Shown here: positions 1 through 6,730 of the stretch, piece after piece
How positions within the stretch are numbered: the stretch's first letter is position 1
Layout of the letters: each line of letters begins with the position of its first letter
The notes under the pieces: model-generated
The model's input: the letters and a program-made list of their open reading frames with translations, nothing else
Told to the model about the DNA's origin: nothing
The model's database searches: none
Assembly: GCA_020050685.1 (NCBI GenBank)
Contig: JAGVKG010000042.1
Location: forward strand, 1 to 44,831
Direction of reading: 5' to 3'
Origin: Candidatus Obscuribacterales bacterium
Lineage (GTDB): Bacteria; Cyanobacteriota; Vampirovibrionia; Obscuribacterales; Obscuribacteraceae
DNA: 44,831 nucleotides
Program-made: the position numbers and the translations under genes

Positions 1-77
1 AAATTAGTGCCTACACCGGTCGGCACAAAAAATACCGCAAACCCCTCTCACCCCGTGCTTGTCTCACTCAAGAATAG

Positions 78-1094
78 TTGTCAGAAAGGAAGTTCCGTTG
101 CAAAGGTAAGCCACCATTCGTCTATCGGCGCTGGCTAAGCTTAAGTGACTCGGGAATTATCTTTGGCATCAGGCAAGTTTCCTGGGCTGCCATTGATGGG
201 CTTGCCTTGAACTTTTTTGGCAATCTCTTGATTCAATCGCGGGCAATTTGTGGACCTAATAGTCTTCATCCGGATGTAGTTCTAGCAATACCATTTGGTC
301 TGGCAGCGCCAGAGGCGCAAAAGGCTTTTATCGATCAGGCCCAGAGGAAAAATGAGAAGCTCTTGCTCAATCGTCGCTTGATTAAGCGCATGGGCAGCCG
401 CGAGCCAAAGTTTGCGCCGGCTGTCAGTTTGATTGGTCCTGTGATCATGCTTTTGGTTTTGCTTGATCTTGGTAATTCGACATGCGCCTATTTGGAAATG
501 GTGAAGAACTACTATTTGGCACAGTCTCAAGCGCGGGCAGGAAATTTGTCCCAGGCGCGCGAGCATCTTGTGAAGGCTGATTGGCAGCTTGCCCATCCGC
601 AGATGCTTTCATTGGTGAATATCAAACTCTTGCGTGAAGGATCAATTGCTGCCGGTGTACATCAGGCTCGGGCCGAAGCCCTTTGGTATATGGGTCTGAA
701 AGCTGAAGCCGTTAAAGAAGCAAGGCAAGTCACCACACTTGCTCCTAAGCAGTATCGCAACTGGCTTTTCTTGGCCCGGCTTCTGGCAGACACTGGCAAG
801 GAAAAACAAGCACGCGCTTGCGTGGACATGGCTGTCGATCTGCATGATGAGGCACTCTTGCCTCGGCTTTATGTCTTGGCCCTGCTAGCACAAGATAAGC
901 ACTCAGCACGCGATTATTACCAAATTTCCTTGGCTGATTTGAAAGAGAAGGTTTTTGGCGACGAACCAAACTGGCCGCCAGGAGGCAATCGTTTTCTCGG
1001 TGATCTCTTTTTTACAGACGACATTCGTTTTGTCTATGACCGCCTAATTGCGCCGCCAGTCCCGGTCAACCCACCTCTTGGCGCGCCCAATTAG
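78..1094 (+). CDS. PH-like/TM/TPR protein of unknown function
   Basis: The N-terminal ~95 residues contain a beta-rich stretch (DSGIIFG...VSWAAIDGL) resembling the PH-like part of the larger protein at 20024-21793. One hydrophobic helix follows (about residues 115-132), then TPR-like helical pairs through about residue 270 (SQARAGNLSQAREHLVKADW, ALWYMGLKAEAVKEARQ, LLADTGKEKQARACVDMA). It is probably a single-pass membrane scaffold with TPRs on one side. The TTG start sits directly after an in-frame TAG and has no convincing ribosome binding site. The N-terminal membrane pair of the larger paralogue is missing here, so the protein may be 5' truncated. The specific role is unknown. Confidence 0.65.
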   Translation: MSERKFRCKGKPPFVYRRWLSLSDSGIIFGIRQVSWAAIDGLALNFFGNLLIQSRAICGPNSLHPDVVLAIPFGLAAPEAQKAFIDQAQRKNEKLLLNRRLIKRMGSREPKFAPAVSLIGPVIMLLVLLDLGNSTCAYLEMVKNYYLAQSQARAGNLSQAREHLVKADWQLAHPQMLSLVNIKLLREGSIAAGVHQARAEALWYMGLKAEAVKEARQVTTLAPKQYRNWLFLARLLADTGKEKQARACVDMAVDLHDEALLPRLYVLALLAQDKHSARDYYQISLADLKEKVFGDEPNWPPGGNRFLGDLFFTDDIRFVYDRLIAPPVPVNPPLGAPN

Positions 1095-1120
1095 AGTTTC
1101 CCCTGAAAGAACTTTCAGCC

Positions 1121-1161
1121 AGGCGATGACTATTCTTGACAAATTCGCGGTATCATCGCCT
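1121..1161. promoter_or_regulatory. Inverted repeat upstream of the SGNH gene (possible operator)
   Basis: AGGCGATGA (1121-1129) and its exact reverse complement TCATCGCCT (1153-1161) flank a 23-base spacer containing TTGACA (1136-1141). The right arm ends 5 bases before the ATG at 1167. It could be an operator or a leader hairpin that hides the start. No good -10 box lies at normal spacing from the TTGACA. Confidence 0.3.
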
Positions 1162-1166
1162 AAGCT

Positions 1167-2375
1167 ATGAAAAGTTTCTTTATTAGCACCACTATTTGCG
1201 TTTGCGCTCTGGTTATCGTTCTCGATCTCTGGCTCAATTTGGGCCATCCGTTGGCGCATGCTCCAACTGCTTCTCTTGATCGCGGCGAAATATTTACTGC
1301 CACGCAAGAGTACAAGAAAGTAGCCAAGGCACCAGATGTGGTGCTATTAGGATCATCGCTTGTTACGGCTCCAGTAATGCAAGCCGATGCAATTCTGGCC
1401 AATCAACCAATTTCCCGTTTCTCACAGCGCAATTGTGAATTTCTCGAAGCGGCGTTAGCTAAGAAGCTCGACAGTCATGACCCAAGTACAAGTCCAAAAA
1501 TCTTTTGTTTGGCTGTTGGCGGCGAAATGGTATCAGATGCTTATTTGATCGTGAAACATGTTTTGGATAACAAAACACCATCGGCAATTATCTACGGCAT
1601 TGCTCCGCGTGATTTTCAAGACAACATCATGCCAGGCGTTCAATCAAGTGAGACATTCCATGTGCTTGCTCGTGTAAATGATTTGCCGGATCTTTTCCAA
1701 ACAGCCAATCTTACTTGGGAACAGAAGACAAACATTTTTCTTGAGAGAGTCTGGGGACTCTGGCGATATCATGCTGACATCAAAACCTATTTGACCTTGC
1801 GTGCCAAGAAATTACTGGAGGCTTGTTTGCCTTGGGTGATGTTTGATAAATATGGCGAAACGCTTGAGCTGAAGCCACGCAAGCGCGGGCAATTTCCGGA
1901 AGAGGCAATTGGTGTTTTGCAAGCTTTCCCAAATGTTGCCGTGGAACACACGTCGGCAGAGGCGGCTCGCTTTGAGTATATAAGACGATACAACCCGCCA
2001 AATCAAAAAATGATTGATGCGGAATTTGAGTATTTGCAAAAACTTTTGGCTTTGTGCAGCCAACGCGGCACGCCAGTATTGTTGATTAATATGCCGCTCA
2101 GTCAATTCAATAAGAGTTTGATGCCCAAAGAGTTTTACACTGCTTATCTAAATCGCCTTGGAAGCTTGAGTAAGGCTTACGATGCAGAGTTCGTTGACTT
2201 AAATAAGAACCCCTGGGACGCTGAGGCTAACTTTGCCGACACCGTGCATTTAAGTCCAGCAGTCAGCCAAAAGTTTTTAGATCAAGTCGCTGCCGTTGCT
2301 GCTCAATCATCTGTTTCGATTGCCATACGCAAGTCTAATCAATCGATCGCCGTCATCAAGCAATCAATACACTGA
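1167..2375 (+). CDS. DUF1574-type SGNH-like protein (stand-alone paralogue)
   Basis: A 402-residue protein with an N-terminal signal anchor (about residues 5-24) and an extracytoplasmic SGNH-hydrolase-like domain. The nucleophile block is VVLLGSSLV (GSS at 62-64), a GIAPRDF block lies at 144-150, an NMPLSQFNKSLMP block near 308-320, and the Asp-x-x-His block is DTVH at 358-361. The same four blocks occur in the three paralogues at 7808-11861, which follow an MBOAT acyltransferase. By analogy with AlgJ/AlgX, PatB and DltD it probably transfers or removes acyl groups on a surface polymer. This copy has no MBOAT next to it and lies on the other strand. Its stop codon directly abuts a P450 remnant. 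Confidence 0.75.
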   Translation: MKSFFISTTICVCALVIVLDLWLNLGHPLAHAPTASLDRGEIFTATQEYKKVAKAPDVVLLGSSLVTAPVMQADAILANQPISRFSQRNCEFLEAALAKKLDSHDPSTSPKIFCLAVGGEMVSDAYLIVKHVLDNKTPSAIIYGIAPRDFQDNIMPGVQSSETFHVLARVNDLPDLFQTANLTWEQKTNIFLERVWGLWRYHADIKTYLTLRAKKLLEACLPWVMFDKYGETLELKPRKRGQFPEEAIGVLQAFPNVAVEHTSAEAARFEYIRRYNPPNQKMIDAEFEYLQKLLALCSQRGTPVLLINMPLSQFNKSLMPKEFYTAYLNRLGSLSKAYDAEFVDLNKNPWDAEANFADTVHLSPAVSQKFLDQVAAVAAQSSVSIAIRKSNQSIAVIKQSIH

Positions 2376-2376
2376 T

Positions 2377-2556
2377 TCGCAAAGAATGTGTATTGGCAAT
2401 AACTTAGCTATTATGGAATCGGTACTGGCAATTGCAACAATTGCTCAACAATTCGAGTTGAAGGTTGTAAAAGATCAAATAATTGAAGCAGAGCTAAAAA
2501 TAGTTTTCAGGCCAAAATATGGTAAGAAGGCTAGGCTGAGGAGATTAACACTATGA
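2377..2556 (+). pseudogene. C-terminal remnant of a cytochrome P450
   Basis: The reading frame immediately after the SGNH stop encodes about 59 residues matching the end of a P450. It starts inside the heme-binding loop (QRMCIGNNLAIME; the heme-ligand Cys codon is 2389-2391), continues with the L-helix, and ends with the typical VFRPKYGKKARLRR tail. Everything upstream of the heme loop is missing, including the I-helix and the ExxR motif, and no initiation site precedes it in a plausible position. The stop overlaps the next gene's start as ATGA (2553-2556), so the intact P450 was probably translationally coupled to the alarmone hydrolase. The loss looks like a deletion or replacement whose breakpoint is near 2376. 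Confidence 0.75.
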
Positions 2557-3125
2557 GCGGCAAGTCTGACACCGATATTCCCAAGATTTTTGCGGCTTTG
2601 AAGTTTGCCGCAGAAAAACATAAGGGACAACACCGCAAGGGTAAGGATGCTGCTCCCTACATTAATCACCCAATAGAGGTGGCGGAGATCCTGGCACGGG
2701 TTGGTGGTATTTCCGATACTGATATTTTGGTGGCAGCCATTTTGCACGACACACTTGAAGATACCCATACAACTGCAGATGAGTTGCGCACGATTTTTGG
2801 TGATAACGTCATGTCCATGGTCAAAGAGTGCACTGATGATAAAGAGCTGCCAAAGACCGAGCGTAAGCGTTTGCAAATTGAGCATGCCAAAGATAAATCC
2901 GCCGCTGCCAGACAAATTAAAATCGCCGATAAGATTAGTAATATGGCATCCATGGGCAGTGCGCCGCCGGTCGGCTGGCCCCACGAAAGAATTCTCCAAT
3001 ACATTGCCTGGTCGGAAAAGGTAGTGCAAGAGCTTTCTGGCGTAAACCAAAGGCTGGAAGACTTTTATAGCCGGGTTCTGGAGCAAACCCAGAAACAAGT
3101 TAGCGGCAAGCAAGGCAAGTCGTAA
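2553..3125 (+). CDS. Small alarmone hydrolase (MESH1-like HD-domain protein)
   Basis: A 190-residue stand-alone HD-family phosphohydrolase of the RelA/SpoT hydrolase type, close in length to MESH1. Metal and catalytic signatures are visible: H39 in INHPIEVA, the HD pair H65-D66 in AAILHDTLEDT, the adjacent E69-D70, and D126 in KIADKISN. There is no synthetase, TGS or ACT domain, so it should only degrade (p)ppGpp; MESH1-like enzymes can also act on NADPH. It is cytoplasmic, with no signal sequence. The ATG overlaps the stop of the P450 remnant, so translation may once have depended on the lost gene. The exact physiological substrate is not readable from sequence. Confidence 0.85.
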   Translation: MSGKSDTDIPKIFAALKFAAEKHKGQHRKGKDAAPYINHPIEVAEILARVGGISDTDILVAAILHDTLEDTHTTADELRTIFGDNVMSMVKECTDDKELPKTERKRLQIEHAKDKSAAARQIKIADKISNMASMGSAPPVGWPHERILQYIAWSEKVVQELSGVNQRLEDFYSRVLEQTQKQVSGKQGKS

Positions 3126-3181
3126 GCCGGAACAAATTAAATTTGCGGACGTCGATAAATTAAGGGTCTTAAGAGCGTAAA

Positions 3182-3583
3182 ATGAAATTGTTGGTAGGGG
3201 AAGTCGGCAAAAATGAAACCCTAATTTTCTTTCTTAGTTTTCTAGTTCTTTTCTTGAGCAGTTGGATTGTTTTACCAGAAAGCAATGCTCAGGCAAAGGT
3301 CATGCCTTGCTGTGCTTCCGAGGTAACTACCAGCTGTCCTGCGCACATGCCGACACAACAAATGTCTGAGCACTGCGGCTGCTGTGACTCTTCGCCGCTG
3401 CAGGACTCCACTCCCCAATTCCAGGCTAGCGAATCCTCACCAAAGCCGCAAGCGCTCCGTCAGGTCGGACTGGTTGGACTTGTCTCAGAGCCGACTGCTA
3501 CTGGGACGCTCAATTTTTCACAGCACAATCACAAGCTTAAGCCCGAGCGATTGTACTTACTCAATCGTGTACTTCTGATCTAA
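3182..3583 (+). CDS. Secreted Cys/Met/His-rich protein, putative metal binding
   Basis: A 133-residue protein with a long hydrophobic N-terminal segment (about residues 14-33) and a plausible signal peptidase site after ESNAQA. The mature part opens with clustered soft-metal ligands: CC at 42-43, then SCPAHMPTQQM, then HCGCC, followed by a Ser/Pro-rich linker and a conserved-looking end (LYLLNRVLLI). I do not recognise the family. The ligand composition and the Csp copper-storage gene 77 bases downstream suggest copper or a similar metal. A secreted regulatory or chaperone role would be inference. The gene may be cotranscribed with the next one unless the hairpin between them terminates. Confidence 0.6.
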   Translation: MKLLVGEVGKNETLIFFLSFLVLFLSSWIVLPESNAQAKVMPCCASEVTTSCPAHMPTQQMSEHCGCCDSSPLQDSTPQFQASESSPKPQALRQVGLVGLVSEPTATGTLNFSQHNHKLKPERLYLLNRVLLI

Positions 3584-3605
3584 AGATTTCTCCAAATCAG
3601 ATCCA

Positions 3606-3629
3606 CAAATCACTTGTGTAAGTGATTTG
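3606..3629 (+). promoter_or_regulatory. 10-bp stem hairpin between the metal-related genes
   Basis: CAAATCACTT, loop GTGT, then AAGTGATTTG is a perfect 10-bp stem followed by TTTT. It lies 22 bases after the upstream stop and 31 bases before the Csp start. It could be a weak intrinsic terminator or attenuator, or a palindromic operator for a metal-responsive regulator. The AT-rich stem makes strong termination doubtful. Confidence 0.45.
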
Positions 3630-3659
3630 TTTTGCAACGTCTATTTAAGGAGAAATGAC

Positions 3660-4097
3660 ATGAAGAGATTATTTTGTTTGTGCATGCTAATTCTGGGGGT
3701 GCTAGCCACTTTCGGTTTGGCGCAGGTTGGTTTTGCTGAAGATAGCAAAGCTGCCGAATCATCACATCCAGCCTGTCGAGCCGAGTGTGGCACGTGTGCT
3801 GAGATGTGTGAAAAGACACTTGCCTATTGCGAGAAGCAAGGCGGCAAACACGCTGATCCTAAACACTTGGCTTTGCTGAAAGATTGCATTGCTACGTGCA
3901 AGTTAAGTGAACAGTTTATGAAGACTGGTTCGCAATTCCAGCCTCAAGCTTGCACGCTTTGTGCGGAAGTTTGCACCAAGTGCGCTGAGTCCTGCGAGTC
4001 TATTAAAGACAAAGAGGGCAAAGTGGATAAGCAAATGCAAGCCTGCGCAGAGGAATGTCGCAAATGTGCAGAAGCTTGTAAGAAGATGGCAAGCTAG
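3660..4097 (+). CDS. Csp-type four-helix-bundle copper storage protein, exported
   Basis: A 145-residue protein from the ATG at 3660, which has AAGGAGA (3648-3654) at good spacing. A signal peptide (MKRLFCLCMLILGVLATFG..., cleavage likely near GFA) precedes a four-helix bundle lined with cysteines. The mature part has 16 Cys in CxxC/CxxxC series such as CRAECGTCAEMC, CTLCAEVCTKCAESC and CAEECRKCAEAC. This is the pattern of Csp1/DUF326 proteins, which bind many Cu(I) ions inside the bundle. The leader implies storage outside the cytoplasm, like Csp1 and unlike cytosolic Csp3. A His/Cys/Met-rich secreted protein lies upstream and a strong terminator downstream. Confidence 0.88.
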   Translation: MKRLFCLCMLILGVLATFGLAQVGFAEDSKAAESSHPACRAECGTCAEMCEKTLAYCEKQGGKHADPKHLALLKDCIATCKLSEQFMKTGSQFQPQACTLCAEVCTKCAESCESIKDKEGKVDKQMQACAEECRKCAEACKKMAS

Positions 4098-4114
4098 CCC
4101 AGCTTGATGCAGTG

Positions 4115-4150
4115 AGCGCCAGAGCCCAATCGGCTCTGGCGCTTTTCTTT
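4115..4150 (+). terminator. Intrinsic terminator after csp
   Basis: A 12-bp GC-rich stem, AGCGCCAGAGCC (4115-4126) and GGCTCTGGCGCT (4132-4143), closes a 5-base loop and is followed by a T-rich tract (TTTTCTTT). It lies 17 bases after the csp stop. This is the clearest rho-independent terminator in the window. Confidence 0.9.
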
Positions 4151-4208
4151 GCCAAGGGCAATGTCTTGTTTGCTTAGAGATATAATGTAGTCTTCAAGGG
4201 AGAAGACT

Positions 4209-5225
4209 ATGGCAGACAAGAATAAGATTGTAGAAGGTAATGTGGCGGGTGATTTTTTTGTTGATACCACTTGTATCAACTGTGACAATTGCCGCGAGAT
4301 GGTGCCTGAAGTTTTTGGACGATTTGGATCTTATGCGGGTGTGAAAAGGCAGCCTCAATCTGCCGAGGAGATTCATCTCTCATTGCAGGCGCTGGTTTGC
4401 TGCCCAACCGGTTCGATTGGCACCCATGAAAAGCACGACATCAAATCTGTGATTGATGAGTTCCCCATTCTCATTGATGAGAATATCTATTATTTTGGTT
4501 TCAATTCACCCAAAGGTGCTGGTGGCAAAAGCTACTTTGTCAAACATCCAAACGGTAATTGGATGATTGACAGTCCAAAGTTTCAACCGCGGCTGCTTGA
4601 GTGGATACAAGCTAATGGTGGTTTGAAATATATTTTCTTGACGCATAGAGATGATGTTGCCGATGCTGGATCATATGCCACCAAGCTAAATGCTAACCGG
4701 ATTATTCATATTGAAGACATCGAATCTCAGCCGCATGCGGAAATGATTCTTGAAGGATTAAACCCACTTACCTTGGACAATGACTTCATCATCATTCCCA
4801 CGCCAGGACACACTGAAGGACATTGCATGTTGCTTTACAAGAATAAGTATTTGTTTTCTGGCGATGTATTAACGGCGAACTTTCGATACCATGAAGGTTT
4901 GGAAGTCTGGCCGCCATTGTATTGTTGGTATTCGTGGGGCGAGCAGATTAAGTCTCTTGAGCGTTTGCAAAAATATGACTTCGAACGGATACTGCCGGCA
5001 CATGGCCGCAGATATTCTTGCGACCCTTCGAAGATGAAAGAGCAATTGGCAAATGTCATAGAGCGCTCGAAGTCAGAACCAGATCCCAATCCTTGTACAC
5101 CGGAACGTATAGCGTTTTTGGAGCGCCTAGCTGTATTTTTTGACGAGCAGGGTCAACCTGTCTACGCTGATACAATGCGCATGCGCGCCGAAGCCGCAAA
5201 CCTGCGTGCAGCTGAAATGCGCTAG
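4209..5225 (+). CDS. Ferredoxin / metallo-beta-lactamase-fold fusion protein
   Basis: A 338-residue protein with two domains. Residues 1-70 form a small ferredoxin with C22-x2-C25-x2-C28 and a later CCPTGSI (C64/C65), enough for a 4Fe-4S or 3Fe-4S cluster. Residues 85-270 form an MBL fold, with THRDD (145-149), PTPGHTEGH (197-205), SGD (217-219) and PAHG (263-266). The first metal motif departs from HxHxDH: Arg and Asp occupy the usual spacer and second His positions, so the metal site is altered. I believe similar fusions occur in cyanobacteria and plastids. The reaction is unknown; an iron-sulfur-dependent hydrolase or oxidoreductase is possible. ATG start follows GGGAGAAG. The gene converges with the next one with one base between them. 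Confidence 0.8.
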   Translation: MADKNKIVEGNVAGDFFVDTTCINCDNCREMVPEVFGRFGSYAGVKRQPQSAEEIHLSLQALVCCPTGSIGTHEKHDIKSVIDEFPILIDENIYYFGFNSPKGAGGKSYFVKHPNGNWMIDSPKFQPRLLEWIQANGGLKYIFLTHRDDVADAGSYATKLNANRIIHIEDIESQPHAEMILEGLNPLTLDNDFIIIPTPGHTEGHCMLLYKNKYLFSGDVLTANFRYHEGLEVWPPLYCWYSWGEQIKSLERLQKYDFERILPAHGRRYSCDPSKMKEQLANVIERSKSEPDPNPCTPERIAFLERLAVFFDEQGQPVYADTMRMRAEAANLRAAEMR

Positions 5226-5226
5226 G

Positions 5227-6045
5227 CTATCGATTCTTCTCAATATATTTGACAGCGAAATCCACAAGTGGTCGTTGAGGAAATAAGAATGCATCTGCTT
5301 CGGCAATCTTGCCTTTGATCACAAGACCGGACTCTTCGGCAAAGGCTTCGCCAATTAAATCAAAGTCGGAGTCGTCGAGATTATTGATGTCTTCAAATAT
5401 GACCCATTTTCTTTGTCCATTATGCGATACGGGTGCACCATATTGGGTGACATCTTTGCCTTTGTAATTGGCCCGATATTCGGCAAGGTGAATTGAAGTA
5501 TTACTTGTATGATCGACTCCCAAAAGCAATACCCAAGCATCGAGATCATAAAGACGGGCAAGTGGTGAACCTTCACCTAAGCAATGATGCAGCTGGTGGT
5601 TTCTGATTATTAGTTCTGCCTTCGGTCCATGGGCCGCAAACGATGTATGCGGGTGATCGCTGCGAATTACGCCAGGCATTTTGCGAAAACATTCAGCAAT
5701 GGCACCCATTTTGCGTGATGGTGTAATTGCTGGATCATATGCCGGCATATTTTCTTTGATAATTTCCCACCAGTTGGTTGGCACCGGTGGATTTTGCCAA
5801 GCTGTTGGATCTGAAAGGTGAGCGGTGTGCGTTGGTACGACGAATGTTCCTTCCGGACCAAGTGCGGCATGTAGGGCTTGAATCACAGCGACTTCGCCAC
5901 CACATACCCAACCTAACTTTGATAAGGATGAATGGACAAGCACGGTCATGCCTGGCTGAATTCCGAGTTTGCGGAAATCATTAGTCAGTGATGACACTGT
6001 TGCTGGTGCCTTATGTGTTGCTTCAACCAGATCACGTTCTGTCAT
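5227..6045 (-). CDS. AAC(3)/YokD-family N-acetyltransferase
   Basis: About 272 residues from the ATG at 6043-6045. An upstream in-frame ATG at 6105 would add 20 residues of unlikely sequence that overlap a promoter-like region. Family signatures are present: LVHSSLSKLGWVCGGEVAVIQAL near the start, then SRKMGAIAE...PGVIRSDHPHTSFAAHG, then LLLGVDHTSNTSIHLAEYRA. The family transfers acetyl from acetyl-CoA to the 3-amino group of aminoglycosides, but many chromosomal members have other or unknown substrates. Nothing here shows it is a resistance gene. It is divergent from a GNAT acetyltransferase with about 110 bases between the starts. Confidence 0.85.
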   Translation of the reverse strand: MTERDLVEATHKAPATVSSLTNDFRKLGIQPGMTVLVHSSLSKLGWVCGGEVAVIQALHAALGPEGTFVVPTHTAHLSDPTAWQNPPVPTNWWEIIKENMPAYDPAITPSRKMGAIAECFRKMPGVIRSDHPHTSFAAHGPKAELIIRNHQLHHCLGEGSPLARLYDLDAWVLLLGVDHTSNTSIHLAEYRANYKGKDVTQYGAPVSHNGQRKWVIFEDINNLDDSDFDLIGEAFAEESGLVIKGKIAEADAFLFPQRPLVDFAVKYIEKNR

Positions 6046-6157
6046 CACAATCCAAAGTATAGAAATTAGTAAGATTGACAACCGGTCTGGAGTCAAATAT
6101 AGCATGTAAAATAGCAGTCTAAACTGGAATTGGCTTTATCGGACGCAAGGAAACATT

Positions 6158-6730
6158 TTGGCAACTACATCCATACCCTTATTAACAAAGAGATTAGTGC
6201 TGCGCGAATGGCAAACAGACGATTGGGTTTTTGCCCATCAATGGTCCTCTGATCCGAAAGCCGTTGCTTATATGCAATTTGGGCCGAATACAGAAGAAGA
6301 AACAAAAGAGTTCATCTTCAAGGTAATCACTTACCAAACAGAAGAACCCAGATTGCATTTTGAACTGGCAGTGACACTGAAGGAAACAGGCGAAGTTATT
6401 GGTGGTTGTGGTATTCGCATTGTTGATGCCGAAAACCAAACTGCCTCTATGGGTTATATGTACACCCAAAGGTACTGGGGGCATGGCTATGGCACAGAGG
6501 CTGCTGCTGCCTTGGTTGACTTTGGCTTTTCCAAATTGAAAGTTCATCGCATCTGGGCTACTTGCGATCCGGAAAATATTGGCTCAGCTCGCATCTTAGA
6601 AAAGGCGGGCATGCGAAAAGAGGCGCACTTCCGACAACATATGCTGGTGCGCGGCCAATGGCGCGATTCTCTCCTCTACGCAATCCTAGAGGATGAATAC
6701 GCGGCTCTTAAGCAAACTGACAAGCGCTAG
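6158..6730 (+). CDS. GNAT-family N-acetyltransferase (RimJ/RimL type)
   Basis: A 190-residue protein starting at TTG with AAGGAA just upstream. The GNAT fold is clear: an N-terminal TKRLVLREWQTDD strand, FELAVTLKETGEVIGGCGIRI (strands 2-4), the acetyl-CoA loop YWGHGYGTEAAAALVDFGF, and IWATCDPENIGSARILEKAGM (motif B). It is closest in pattern to RimJ/RimL-like enzymes that acetylate protein N-termini or small molecules; the substrate is unknown. The stop overlaps the stop of the convergent Nudix gene in a shared CTAG (6727-6730), leaving no room for a terminator between them. Confidence 0.85.
   Translation: MATTSIPLLTKRLVLREWQTDDWVFAHQWSSDPKAVAYMQFGPNTEEETKEFIFKVITYQTEEPRLHFELAVTLKETGEVIGGCGIRIVDAENQTASMGYMYTQRYWGHGYGTEAAAALVDFGFSKLKVHRIWATCDPENIGSARILEKAGMRKEAHFRQHMLVRGQWRDSLLYAILEDEYAALKQTDKR

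Noticed and set aside
1-138. Open frame from the window edge ending at TAA 136-138
   Set aside because: It has low-complexity, unrecognised content (about 45 residues) and overlaps the start of the TPR gene. It could be the end of an upstream gene, but there is no evidence for this.
2475-3113. Minus-strand open frame of 212 codons over the alarmone hydrolase
   Set aside because: It is a shadow of the well-supported HD-domain gene and has no independent support.
5227-6045. AAC(3)-like gene as an antibiotic resistance determinant
   Set aside because: Only family membership is visible. There are no mobile elements or other resistance genes nearby, and many chromosomal members act on other compounds.
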